Shown in pieces: positions 50,886 through 63,132 of a DNA stretch of 64,000 bases (position 1 is its first letter; every line of letters starts with the position of its first letter). The notes beneath the pieces are model-generated. The model saw nothing but the letters and a program-made list of their open reading frames with translations. It ran no database searches and was not told the origin of the DNA. Position numbers and translations under genes: made by a program. This stretch comes from Archilochus colubris (lineage: Eukaryota; Chordata; Aves; Apodiformes; Trochilidae). The DNA lies in the NCBI GenBank assembly GCA_023079485.1, contig CM041084.1, positions 132,772,792 to 132,836,791 on the forward strand, read 5' to 3'.

Positions 50886-53800
50886 TTAGTGCAGCCAAGG
50901 GAGTATGTAAAGAAAATACTCCATGTCTGTATTCTGTTGTAAAAAGAGAAACAGCTTCTCACTTTACAGTCTCATAAATTAGAACCATATGTGTGGTCCA
51001 GCAAAGCTCTTTTCTTCTGAAATATTAAACTGGAAGACCTATGTGGATTTGTTTCGTGTGTTTTGATACTTCTAATTTAGAGAAGTATGTATTTATTCTT
51101 GAGAGGTCAAATACTTTTATGTGACTGTAGAGAATATAACTAGTTTACCACCTGAACACTTAATGCTACCAATGAAAAAAAGAGAAAAGATGATATTTGA
51201 ACTGCTAGGACAAGTAATATTACACTTATTTGAGCTAATTATGCTTGTAAGATCATTGAATTAACAAGAGGATGTGAAGCTTTTTCACTCTGGTCATTAG
51301 TGCAGATCTAGTTCAAGTTGGTCCAGAGCTGGCTGGGACCTGTGCCTCTGGAATGAACTGGTGATAGGGAAATGATTTGTACTGGAAATGATTTATACTG
51401 GTCAAGTGTATCATAAACCACTAGATCTATTAATATGAATGAGATGCTGTAATGCAACTATGGCACAGAGACTGAAAGATGGAGTATTATAAAGTAAAAA
51501 TAAACATAGTCTCCCATTCATGAAGTGATCTCTCCAGAGCTGTATTTAACCTAACTGGTAAGAAGGTTCCAAGAATATGCTTAGGCTGTGGTAGTGCTGT
51601 CTGTCTGTCCTGCTAACAAAGCAGGGTCTCCAGTCTTCAGTGCTTCCACCTAATGTACACATCATTGTTATTACATTTAATTACAAATCATGGAGAAAAA
51701 CTATGAAACCAGTTGTGTGTGATGCAAGGAAGCATTTTATTTAATCATGGCAACAAAGCCTACAGCTTTTTTTTATGTTAACCTGTGCCTATACTTTGGA
51801 GGTCTGTCAGGCATAATTGCTGGTGGCCCAAACTTTGAGTGTATATGTGCTCTGAAAACGGGCAAAAAATCAACACAATCTGCCTTTTTGTTTCCTTTGT
51901 CTAAAAATTCAATTTCTGTATGGCTCAGAGAAAGTGTCTGTGCACTTAGGACTGCATGGTATGCTAATTCTAACTGATGTGTCCTTTATTTATGTGCATA
52001 GGGATTCAGGAACAACCTGCTGCCAGCCTCATGCTGGTTATATGGGGGAGAAGGTTGCTGAGGACCTCCCTTTCATTTTTGAGCCAGAACCATCTTACTG
52101 GGATGCATCTGGAATAAGACCCATTGAGACTCATACAGAGCATGCTACTGGTGCCAGGGGAGCAGAGGGAGTGAGAGCTGTGAGCTCTGCCTCACAGACC
52201 TGCAATAGGCACTCACAAAGATTGGGGCATTTGATTGCTCCTTTGATAAAGTGCCTTCTCAGCACCCACAAGTGTAGACTTATTCTGTCCTGAGCACACA
52301 TATTTGAGCCTTTTAAGATTTGGTTATATTCTGAATGGCTTCAAGGTCTGCAAACACAACAGACTGGAAATTTGTGTGATGATACAAAATGAACAGAACT
52401 GAGATGATGGGGGATCTGCAATTTCTAAGCATGCAGATCGTTTCTAACCTGAACAGTTTTATGATTCTATGATTCTAAAAAGAGCTGAATAATGGAAAGA
52501 TTATTTAAATCTTTTAAAATGCTTTGTCATGTTTATGTTATATATCTTTGCAGCAACCACAAAGAATCTGACTGGATGCAAAAGTACATAGAACCCTGTG
52601 ACTCTGGCTGAAAAGATTTTTAACTTTTGAAACTTAACACATAAGCATCCCATGTTTTTTTGTGAGTGGTTCCTTGCTGGACATTTTAGTCCTAATTTAT
52701 CTTTTAGTTTGGTGCTCCAAATGAGATCATTCCTGTTAGCCTATGGAGTTCATGTAGGACAGGCAATTACAATGGTGAACTTTGGAAACAACTTATGGGG
52801 TGACTGATTCTTCCAGAATAGCATTTTTAAAGGTACAATGTGTTCAGTAAGCTTCCTTCTTGACATATTATGTGAATGACTTTCTCAGATGTAGGTCAGG
52901 CACAAATCCTGCTCTTTTGACATTCATGGCCCCCAAATATCATTAATGTCATGTCTGCAAATAATGGGGTCAGTTTTCTAATACAAATTGCTAGCAACGT
53001 CTGTCAACTCAATTGAATTAATCAGATCATTGCTGCTGTATTAGAGAACAGAATTGTTTCTTGATGTGAATTCTAGGCCTCCAGTTACACAATCAAAATG
53101 GCACTTACCCACAAAGATGTGGATGATGATATTTGCACGCCTACATCCCCAGCACTGCCTGGTTTCACTCATTTCTTAGTAGGGCTGGATGGATTGTGTG
53201 TCAAGCATAGATTTGGTACTTTCAGTATGTTTTTGAGGAGAATTTATAAATACAGTATTGTGCCTAAAATACAATGTTGTGACAGAGCTTTTCGTTTTCT
53301 AAGTAAGTTTGTTTTACCATGTTAATAATTCAGTTTTATATGAGATGTTAGCAGCATAATGATTTGGAGGAAACAATCATGTTACAATGTGTTTTAAATA
53401 AATCTATGCTTGAGGCTTCCAGAAACAGAATAAATACTTGTCATTGCCTTTCTTCTGTTAAAATATGTATACAATATATACAATAGTAGAATTTCATAAG
53501 ATTAATTACTGTTGATATTTACATAGCTTAAGAATCTCACAGTTTCCTGACATAGATCTAGAAGGTTTTTTTTTTAAATTTTTGGCAGAGGAAAACACAA
53601 TAGAGAAAACCAGGAAGACATACAACTTCATGTGATTCATCTTAATAGTTTTTTGTTGGGTTGTTGCGGGAGGTGTTTTTTTGTTCTTCTTATACAATGA
53701 TATATCTTATCTTGCATTCATAGGCTGGGGTGATTTTGAGCTTTCAGAGGACTGGTGAGGCCTTTACTATCCCAGTCTAGAGTAAGTCCAGAATTGTCTT

Positions 53801-55518
53801 TATTAAATAACACTAGCAAAAACTGCAGGCCCTGAAAGAACAGAGAGAAAAAAATTAACTTGAACCTGCAAAAAGCCAAGCAGCCTGATTTTATCTCCCT
53901 CAGTAATTGGAGGGCAAAGAGCCTGTGCCTGTGGCACCTGGGGGAAGGCAGGCCTGGATGGGAAGGATGATGCCAAAGCATGTGAGCAGCATTGCACTGA
54001 GCTGCTTAGGATGCAGGGAGAGCTGCCTGCATCTTTGCCAAGCCCAGCCTGGCTCTCTCAGAGCCATCCAGCATCCCTTTGCTTTTCAGCACTCCTGTTT
54101 CTGAAAGCCTTCATTAGCTGGAACAGAGATGCACTCAGCTGGCTCAGACCCAGCTGAGAGCAGGCTGCTGAAGCCATGCATGCTGAGAAAATTGGTGCAA
54201 AATAGTGATTCTGCTAAGCCTAGCAGAACTAAGAAAATCCTATCGGATTTAGCTGACTATGCAGAGCCATTTGTAAGTCCTTGTTTGTCACTTGCCTTGT
54301 GTGCCTGTGAGCTGCCTTGTTTTGCAGGGGGTAACATGAAGTGCTCAGGTTGGCCACAGATCTTGGAAGCAATAGAAGTAGCATTGTCCTTGAGTTAATA
54401 CCGTGCTGGCTCTTCAGTAAATATTTTTTTAGGTAATTTTAGATACAATGGAAGCTAATGGATGGGCTGACCTCTGTTCTCTCTGGATAAATGGAGAACG
54501 AATTAAACATTTTTTCATAAAAGATAGTTGGGGATATGAAAAGTATCATCTTACTTAGGTTTTATCATGTGCATGATTGCCTAGGGCAGTAGTTTCTATT
54601 GTCTCCTTATCTCAGTCCATTGAAGTGTTCAGCTGCTGCTTTCATGTAGCCTGAATGAAGCCTGTTAGCATACCCATTAAGTTTAAGAACTGTCATTGCC
54701 TGGAGACAAGATCTTAGATTGTCTAGAGATCAAAGCCTTGACTGATGGCTGCCATTAGCACCATCTCACATTAAGATATCTTCATGCCCAAGCAGTCCAT
54801 CCAGACCAACAGGTTCAATGTATTTTCAGTTAACCCCTGACCCCCCGCCTCTGGATTCACCCCTGGACTGGGAAGATACCAGAATTGTTGCTTTTGTATC
54901 ACTGGGTTGTGGCTGGCTCACATCAGGGGCTTCCCAACCCTACACAGGTGTCTCTCCTTCCTGCTCTCTCCTTCCCTTGCTGCTCCTCAGAATGCTTGGA
55001 AGCCAAGCTCTAGTGCCCTGCTGTGGAGGAATGGGTGTCTGGGGGGGTGGAACTGATGGAGAGATTCTGCATTGCTTCTCTACAGTATTTTATAAGTAAG
55101 ATAAAGGGTTTTCTGTTTATATAGTTATAGTGCATTAATGTAATGCCATCATCTGGGTGTCCCGTGTGCCAAGACCCAGGTGAATGTGATGCTGGTATTA
55201 TAACATCTATTACTAGGAAAAGTTTGTTTACAGTTGAATACTGTTCCTTAGTAAGGAACATTACTTATTTTCTCTAAAGATGGAGGAGTTATGTGTTATG
55301 TTTTCAGTTCTTAGATTATTTTCTATGATTGCAAAAGGTCACTTACAAAGATACCTTAATTTCAGCAATTTTGAAGTTGGAATTTAACACTGTCTTCTGA
55401 CATTTTGTCTAAAAGTTCTGTTCTCAAATCCAAGGCCATCTGAAATTTATTAGGAGAAACAAACAGGGAATTATGCTTGGCCATCATTAAGTAGTGTCTT
55501 TGAAAAGTAAATACTTCC
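50886..55518. other. Intronic sequence with GC-richer patches
   Basis: Patches at 51990-52290, 53890-54400 and 54830-55080 have open frames on one or both strands (up to 119 codons). I found no known domain or convincing splice pair. A short CR1 tail lies at 52441. Confidence 0.5.
52441..52476 (+). repeat. CR1-like 3' tail remnant
   Basis: TTTCTAACCTGAACAGTTTT followed by ATGATTCTATGATTCT matches the last bases and terminal repeat of CR1 on the plus strand. The body upstream is too diverged to bound. Confidence 0.65.
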
Positions 55519-55549
55519 TTTTTTTTTTTTTTTTTTTGGGGGGGGGGGG
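55519..55549. repeat. T19-G12 homopolymer junction
   Basis: Nineteen T are followed directly by twelve G, then A and GGGG. Such a junction is prone to length error in sequencing. The G-run could form intermolecular or slipped G-quadruplex structures. Confidence 0.9.
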
Positions 55550-55554
55550 AGGGG

Positions 55555-57849
55555 CTGGTGGAGAAAATTCTAACCTAACAAACTGGAAAACTTCCAAGAG
55601 GGGGATAGACCAGCTCATTCCAGGAAGTTGGAGTTATGTAAATGAGATTTACACAGCATTTAAGCATTGGCCAATGAGATCACCGATGTTTCTTATATGT
55701 TGATTTTCAGGGTATTACTTGAATGTATAAGATAAGCCTTTGAGGTTCTTCCTACTCAATCAAATGAGAATCAAAAATATATGTGGAAGAGAATGTTCTG
55801 GTCTATTTATATTTCATTCTGTCTAGACAACTGGCTTTACGAAAAGAACATTTTTCTTCCTTTTATTTATTTATTTTGTTGTTTTTATCAGTTGGTTGGT
55901 TTTCTTCTATCTAACCAGAAGAAAAAGTTTGCTCCTGGGGCTAGTTGTTAAACAAGGAAACCAGGGTAGCACATGTGTAATCAGCACATGAAGCTGATAC
56001 CACAAGGTCTGTGAATGTGATACTGAAGTGTGTGTAGGAAACAGATACTGGCATTCAGCACAGAGCTAAATATGAGTGTAGACAGCTGACTAGGTGCACA
56101 TACAGGCTGTGCAGTCATTTGAAAAAGAAAAAGCAGATTTGTATCTCTTTCTGTAGCCTTTTGCATTCTAAAATATGCCAGAAATGTCTGCAACTCAGTC
56201 ACTTTCTGGGGACAATTTTGTGATTATTCAGGTGAAAGATGCAAGTTCTGTACATAAACAGGGCCCTCAGACCAGATTTAAGAGGGATTTAAGGCACACA
56301 GACATTGTGCTTGGATTCTGCAAAGCAGTAACTTCTGTTTTCTTCAAATCTGAGGGTTAAAATCCTGAATCCAGTAAAGCAGAAAGAAATCTATTGATTT
56401 AGTGAAATTAAGATTTCAACTTTTATTTTCATCCCTCACCTATCAAAATGAATGAGCAATGCCATTGATAGGGTGAGATCAAGAATGAGTCACTAACCCT
56501 TTTTTGGCACTAATGATAAAATACAGTTAATACCCTTCCAGGCCCTATTAGGATCTTTTTCACCTGAACTTCAAAGAAATTATTTTAAGTGTCAATATAA
56601 ATAACCTTGGTAACCTCAGAAGAGGACAGTTTTCTGCCCTCAGGAAAGTCTGTGGCAAGTTTGACCAATTTATTACTAAGCAGAATGTATATTTTGGGAG
56701 GCTGTTGTTTTTTTGGGTTGTTTTGTTATGTTTAAGGAGATACCAGCTATTTACTAAAGCCCAATTGGAAGGAATTTGTCAGCATTTGTGGGTTCTTTCC
56801 TTTAATGATTCAGAAGATAAGTCTGCTTTGTTCTTTCTCTTTTTTTCCCTCTCTCTTTAATGACCGTGTTTCTTGATAAACTCCTAATTAAAATCTTCTG
56901 CACCTGTATTTGATGACAGTTAATTTGGAATAGAGAGCCAGAGAGCCCTTCTTATTGAATCTCTTTGTGTCATGAGTCCATGATTGTCCAAAAGGTTATG
57001 GTTAGATCCAAAGTGTATCTTTGAACATCAGTGCAATCCATGTGCCAGGTCAGGTTGGGATGAAAGGTCCATGTCCAGCATCCAGGAGGCTTCTGACCCT
57101 GAGTCTTGGGCACTTGCAGTCTCAGGAGGTTCCCTGCTCTGTCTTTGGGCACCTGAAAGCCACTACTCCAAGAGCCAAGACTCCACTGGCTGAAACATTT
57201 TGCTGAGGTGCAGAAAGATATTTATGTATCATACCAGGGCTTGGTGTTGTCTCATTGTATTTGCACTGATGCTGTAATAATATATTTCTGCCAGGAGAAA
57301 CAAATATATAATTTCCAGAAAAAAGGAAGCATAACTCAGTCTTGTTTAGGTGTCCAGTTGGTGACTGGTTTTGCTTACAGCTGGTGTGATTTACATGTAG
57401 GTGGTCAAAGACAAATAATATATTTAATATGTAAAAAAAGTCTCTAGCCTTGATTTTATGAGCTAAACTATGATTTGGAGTATTTACTTCTTGAACATCT
57501 TATTTTTTTATTAGTGCTGACTGCATATTCTATCTTCCCTTTCCTTGCTCAACCTCAGCCTTTAACTCAGCAAATTAACATCAATAATTTCAACATTTTA
57601 TAAAATGGAGAGTGAATTAAATAACTGTGTAGCGCATTGTGCACTGTGAGCCTATAGAAGCCATTTCTGTCTTTCTCCTCTGTATTTTTGTTTTAGCGAT
57701 GCAGAAGGTGGAATGTGTCTGCTTTATATTGCAAAATGGGAGAGCAGTCCTAATAAAAAAGATCAAGTTACAAAGCTAGACAACCCTTGGAAGCAGTCCC
57801 AATTACAGCAAAAATGTAAGGGCTCCAACTATAAAAACTTTACAAGAAA
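55555..57849. other. Intronic sequence, nothing recognised
   Basis: Short frames on both strands, no identifiable repeat or exon. Confidence 0.5.
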
Positions 57850-57898
57850 GTACCAAAAAATTGGTACAGAAAATTTTTTTGTACCAAAAAATTGGTAC
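57850..57898. repeat. Two identical 18-bp palindromes 31 bp apart
   Basis: GTACCAAAAAATTGGTAC occurs at 57850-57867 and again at 57881-57898. Each has 7-bp arms (GTACCAA / TTGGTAC) around four A. The spacer holds AGAAAATTTTTTT. Both copies are exact. Confidence 0.93.
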
Positions 57899-60800
57899 AA
57901 GAAATCCTGTGACTCTTAAGTGGAAGCTTACCTGGTAATTTCTCAAAATTTCTTGTCCTAGTTCAGTGAATTGAAGAAAATATTTTCCTAATTCAGCTTT
58001 TTTTAAAGTATGGACACCAAATACACAAATAAACCACGGTCATCCTTGAAAGATATTTTCTTGGACTTTTTACCTCTCTTCATGCTCCCACACCACTGTC
58101 TATTTTTCAAAAGTGCCCCCTGAAGCATCTCCCTCAAGCAGGGCATGGTTAGATCTCTCTTCTAAGACAGAACCTTCTCTTCTCACCACTGCCCTTTTGC
58201 CCTTCTTTACTTGTACCTCTAGATGGATGGGCTTGATCTTGGAAATGCTTTGGCTGCCAACCCAAGACAGGAGAGGGGACACACCCCTAAATTTTCCTTT
58301 TTGCCTACTTATAGCATTCTCACATCTCTCAGGACAAGCAAGTGGCTCAGTCTGCTCCAGCCTTCTGTACATGGGCCTGCCTGCCAAGCAGCTTTCTCTG
58401 TTGGAGGTAACTTGGAGGATTAAAGGTGGCTCTTGAATGGGGCTTAAGTTGGTCACTGATGAGAAAGTATTACTCAGGGTGTCACAAGGATTGTCTTTAT
58501 CATGGATTTAACTTTAGGGAAGTGAAGTGTGAGTGGTAGGAAGAAGTTCTGTGTCCATCAGCTGAATGCAGACAAAGTAATGTGGTTGCTGTATTTTACA
58601 CAGAAACTTTGTTTTGTGAAGAAGTCCTAAAGAGAACAGGAAAGAATATCCTGGGTCATTGCAATGTAAAACTCATTGCTTTTGGGGGGTGTAGTGATTT
58701 TGGGTTACCATTTCTAAAAAGCACAAGTGATTGAATTTGGGATTTGCCTTCAGTGACATAGGTGGATTCATTAGCAGTATGTTGTAAAATTGCAGTGGTT
58801 ATTAATTAAAGGAGAAATGAGCAAGTCCCAGTTAGTGTGTAGTGCTGATTTTGTCCGCCTCAGACTACAGATGGTAGATACTTCTAAAGCGAATCATCTG
58901 TAGATAGAGTTGGCAATCAGGCAGGGTCCTAGCAAGCAGCATATGTAGCTTCTCAGTTACTCAAATAAAGTAGACAGGTTGTTAAAGTGTACCTCAGTAT
59001 CTCTTCAAAACCTCTTCTGCTTCACTTTTTGCTGCTAGTTGTCAAGTGGATCCCATTTCTTCAGCAGCTCCAGCCATACAGCTCATGACCCATGCATCAC
59101 CTCACATGGATACTGCAGTGCTCGTAGCTGCAATCACTGCCGTGTCCCGTTGGGGATGTGCTGGGGGAGCAGCTCCTTCCTCACTGCATATTCCAGGAGG
59201 TGTCAGAGGGGATCCTCACAGCCTTGCCAGTGGCTCTGCACACAGACACCTTCCCCATTCAGCCACATTGCCCTGCCACAAGTGTTTCCCAAGTCAGCCT
59301 TTCACTTCCTTTTGTGTACAACCTGAAACAAAACCCAAGGGGTGTTAATGTGGTGGCTCTCCCAAGGCATAAGGTGGCACTCACAAGCAGGGTGATGACA
59401 TCAAGGGTTCTGCTTACCTGGTGTTGGTTGCCATCCGCTGCAGCTGTTATCTGTTAGAAGACACCAATGGGGGCAGATTCCTGCCTATCTAGATGAGACT
59501 AGTTCTTTTTCTGATTATCTTTTCCATTATTCCTCTGTAATTTTTAATGACTGGAGTTTGCCTAATTTAGACTGGTTTGATTTCGCACCCCAATTTGTTC
59601 TAGCAACAGCAGTAGTATTGATATATGCTCTGGTTAGACCCCCCCAAAACACAAATTCTGAATAAGAATAGGACTTGCCCTTCCCAATTCCAGGGTTGTA
59701 ACTGTCTGCCCCCTCATAGCATATTTGTTTCTCTTATGTCTATCCTGCCAAATTACTTCTGATGTTACTTCCTGAGATCTCTGGTGATCCTTAGTCTACT
59801 GCATTGCTGAACTTCATTGGTGACACTGTTATTTTAGGAGAATCATGTCCCCTCAGATTAGTCATTTAGAATGTACTGGAGAGACATATGTTTATGCGTG
59901 TGCGTGTGTATTTATATATGTGATATATATTTTTAACTTTATCTTCAAAAGCCATGCAGAAAAAAAAATGGAAAATAATGTTTTGTTAAAGGCACAGAGA
60001 GTGAATCTGTAGAAATTGCAACCTTTGTCACTCTGGGAAATAAACAGGTACATGAAGGCAAGATAACTTCTCAGGAAAAGGATATGGGTCATCTTATGAG
60101 GTGGTGAGGCCTTCAGGCGAGGTTGCTTCTGATCCAAAAAAACTGCTGAATATGTAAGGAGTCAGTGAGATTTCATTATCATATATCACTCTTCCAGATT
60201 TCTTTATGATTCCATCTTTTCAAATTCTACTCCTTTCGGGACTGTTTATGTTGGTAAATCCATGTGAGGAATGGGTGTTTTCTGGTGTCATCTGTTTCCT
60301 TCCAAAAGTGAAGTCAGTTTGGAATCAAGCTAAGGACATGCTTACAGCAGAATTTACTTCAGGTCAAATCTGTAAGAATCTGAACATAATTCAGTACAAA
60401 TTTAGTCAGTGTACAAGTAGGTGACTCTGGAAGCAGCATTCACGTGGCTGTTTCAGGGAGCAGGGCACAGGTCAGAACTGGAGCACTTGTGTTGTGCCCT
60501 GCTCCACGCTCACCACCTTCTTTTCTCTCAGGGATTCACATTCCTGTGGACTTGTTCATCTTCACTGGCTTGTCCCCATCCCTTCCAACATGATGATTCA
60601 GGCTGGTGGCTGATCCTTACCAGGTGTCTGAGGGCAGTTCAGGCCAGCTGCAGGGTCACCTGCACATAGCTCTTCAGCTCCTCATGCTTTCCCTGCAGCC
60701 TGCCCTGCAGCTGCTGCCACAGCGCCTGTGATTATGGGGGGGCTGCTGCACTTGTACTCTGAATAAGAGGCTTGCTACATTATGCTGGACTCATCTCTTT

Positions 60801-62954
60801 GCTCCTCTTTGAAGGAAGAAATAAGCAGGACAACGCAAGTTTTTGTAGTACTTTTATACTGCGGGATGGAAAGATTAAAAATAAGTCAGAATTTGATTTT
60901 TTTTAGCTTTTAAAGAGTGTGGAAAATGTTTGAATGTAATTTACCACTCAGTCGTAAGTGGGCAGGAGAGCTGCATCATTCTCTTCAGCAAAATTTCAAG
61001 GAAGTGAATGTCTTTAAAATCAAGGACCTTATGGCTGAAGGAAGATGATGCTGCACAGCTTTCATTAAATAACTGAGTGTTGCTTTATGGCTATTTTTAT
61101 GCATTATGGTAAATTCTAGTATTTTACAAAATGTGCCTGAAGATATTTTGTCTTTAAAAAAATCAGCAAATAATTCAATATGTACCTGTAAAAGCAGTTT
61201 GAAGCCTGTCCTGCCAAAGTGTCAGCAAGTCCACTGGTGACAGTTCTAATGGTCTGTTAATAAATATTGAACAAATTTGTGATTAATTTCTTGTCATGTT
61301 GTTGCTGGTTTTTTTTTTTAAGTGTTAGAAAACAACGTCAGTTCAGTACTTCTAACTCCATTATCTCTTCTCTTTTTACTTTTAATCTGAGTCAACATTT
61401 GGTGCATTTCCAAGACACAAAATAAATTTTTTATCAATAACTATGTGCGTCCATAGAAGAAAAATCTATTTTTCATTGGTTCACACAGACAGGAATGCTA
61501 ACTTTGGTGTCATATGAACTTGCTTATGAATTCCAATATATATATTACTTCATTTAAAAAATGAGCATGAAAGTTCTAATCCTTAAAAAGAAAAGTATTT
61601 AGTAATTTCAATTTGTCTCAGAAAAATAAGCTTCATTTTTCTTTGAAATATCTAGTCAGTTAAAGGTCTCACTACCTTCAGCAGGGACAATACAAAGTCA
61701 ATTCACTTTTTTTAGCTGCAGATCTGCGTGTGTGCATTCATAGCCTTACGTAAAAATGTTCTGGTGAATTTATTTAGGTTGTGTGATTAAGTAAAAGACG
61801 GGATTTTTATCTTGCTGTGAAAATGAAATGCTATTTTCTCATTAGTAATTCTCAGAAGTTTGTTAAACCTGTGGTGAGGGAATTGCTGCTGATTAATGAA
61901 ATTGCAGTTGATTCACTGACATATCTAGAGCAGGAAGGTGTGGGCTGGATTCATACTGCCTTTTGGTAAAGCTGTTGTATGCTGCTTGTAGAAATTACTC
62001 AGCTGTGAGGAGAGGGAACGAACATTACATTGGGCTGCATTCTTCTTGAGTGCATAACCATCTTTCCTCAGTCATAGCATTGTGCTGGTGCCAGTCATGA
62101 CACTGCTTTAGCTTTAGTGGGACTGCATTTAGCTTTAGCTTTCAGCCTGTGACCCATATGCTTGGAGTTCACTGCAGACTGATGTACTGGGATATTAAAA
62201 CTCCACTGACTGTGGAAGATTTTCTGAAATGTCAACTCTACTGGACTACATTAAGTGCTCTGCAAAATTCTTTTCCTTACATAAAGCAAAGGTTGGCTTT
62301 TATGGTTTCAGTTCCATAAGCACCTATAATTGAGGATAATGGGCTCCTTTTCACAGTGCATGCAACCAGGAAGTGTCTATTTGTAACAGACTAGTTTCTT
62401 GTCCAACTTTTTGCTGTTATTTCCAATCTGGACTAAACATGGAAAACAGATACTGATTTAGATTCAGAGTATCAAAGAGTGGAAAGTAGCATGTCTACTT
62501 GCAAAATAACTCTTTAAATGTGCTAAATTGGGTATTTCTCATATAACTGTAAATCAGTATTTTCAAACACCAAGTCATGTGGTGCTTCTCACTGGAACAC
62601 AAAGCAGATTTACGAAGCAAGACTATTCCCTCTTTTTTAGTAGTTTTGTTTATTGATGTTGCTATTTATGCCCAGCCTTTTAGAGAAGCTGAACCACATT
62701 ATGTTAATGTGTCACAATCTAGTATGAAGTTTGAAATACATGACAAAAAATAAAGTTCCTGTAAACAAACATTCTACCAACCACTCTCATGTTCATTCAG
62801 CCCATGTATTCTGAACACCATGGTAGAGATCTCTTGGTCAGGTTCCTCAAGCCCATTTGGTGAGTGTTGCAGTGAAGGACACATTTTCTTGGTTTCAAGA
62901 CTGCTTTATATTCAGTTCCCTGTTTTGTACATGATTCATCACCGAAATGAATGA
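57899..62954. other. Intronic sequence with GC-richer patches
   Basis: Patches at 58100-58450, 59040-59460 and 60420-60740 have overlapping frames of up to 118 codons, some on both strands. None matches a family I know, and none matches the expected next OXR1 exon. A TG/TA simple repeat lies at 59890-59935. Confidence 0.5.
59890..59935. repeat. TG/TA-rich microsatellite
   Basis: TTTATGCGTGTGCGTGTGTA followed by TATATATGTGATATATAT; short and imperfect. Confidence 0.75.
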
Positions 62955-63132
62955 GACACTGGACAGGTTGCCCAGAGAGGTGGTAGAAGCCCCATCCCTG
63001 GAAGTTTTTAAGGCCAGGCTGGACAGGGCTCTGAGGAACCTGATCTAGTGGGAGGTGTCTCTGCCCATGGCAGGGGGGTTGGAACTAGATGAGCTTAAAG
63101 GTCCCTTCCAATCCTGAAAATTCTGTAATACT
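62955..63132 (+). repeat. CR1 LINE 3' end, about 180 bp
   Basis: GACAGGTTGCCCAGAGAGG, TGGTAGAAGCCCCATCCCTG, GGAACCTGATCTAGTGGGAG, CTGCCCATGGCAGGGGGGTT, GGAACTAGATGAGCTTAAAG, GTCCCTTCCAATCCTGAAAA and a closing ATTCTGTAATACT reproduce the CR1 3' end in order. It is one of the best-preserved copies in the window, with little visible decay. Confidence 0.96.

Noticed and set aside
51934..52293. 119-codon plus frame containing GYMGEKVAEDLPFIFEPEPS
   Set aside because: Looks protein-like for a short stretch, but I know no family with it and see no flanking donor in a sensible position; left as an unsupported frame.
58100..58456. 118-codon minus and 107-codon plus frames
   Set aside because: Overlapping frames on opposite strands in a moderate-GC patch, without familiar sequence or splice pairs.
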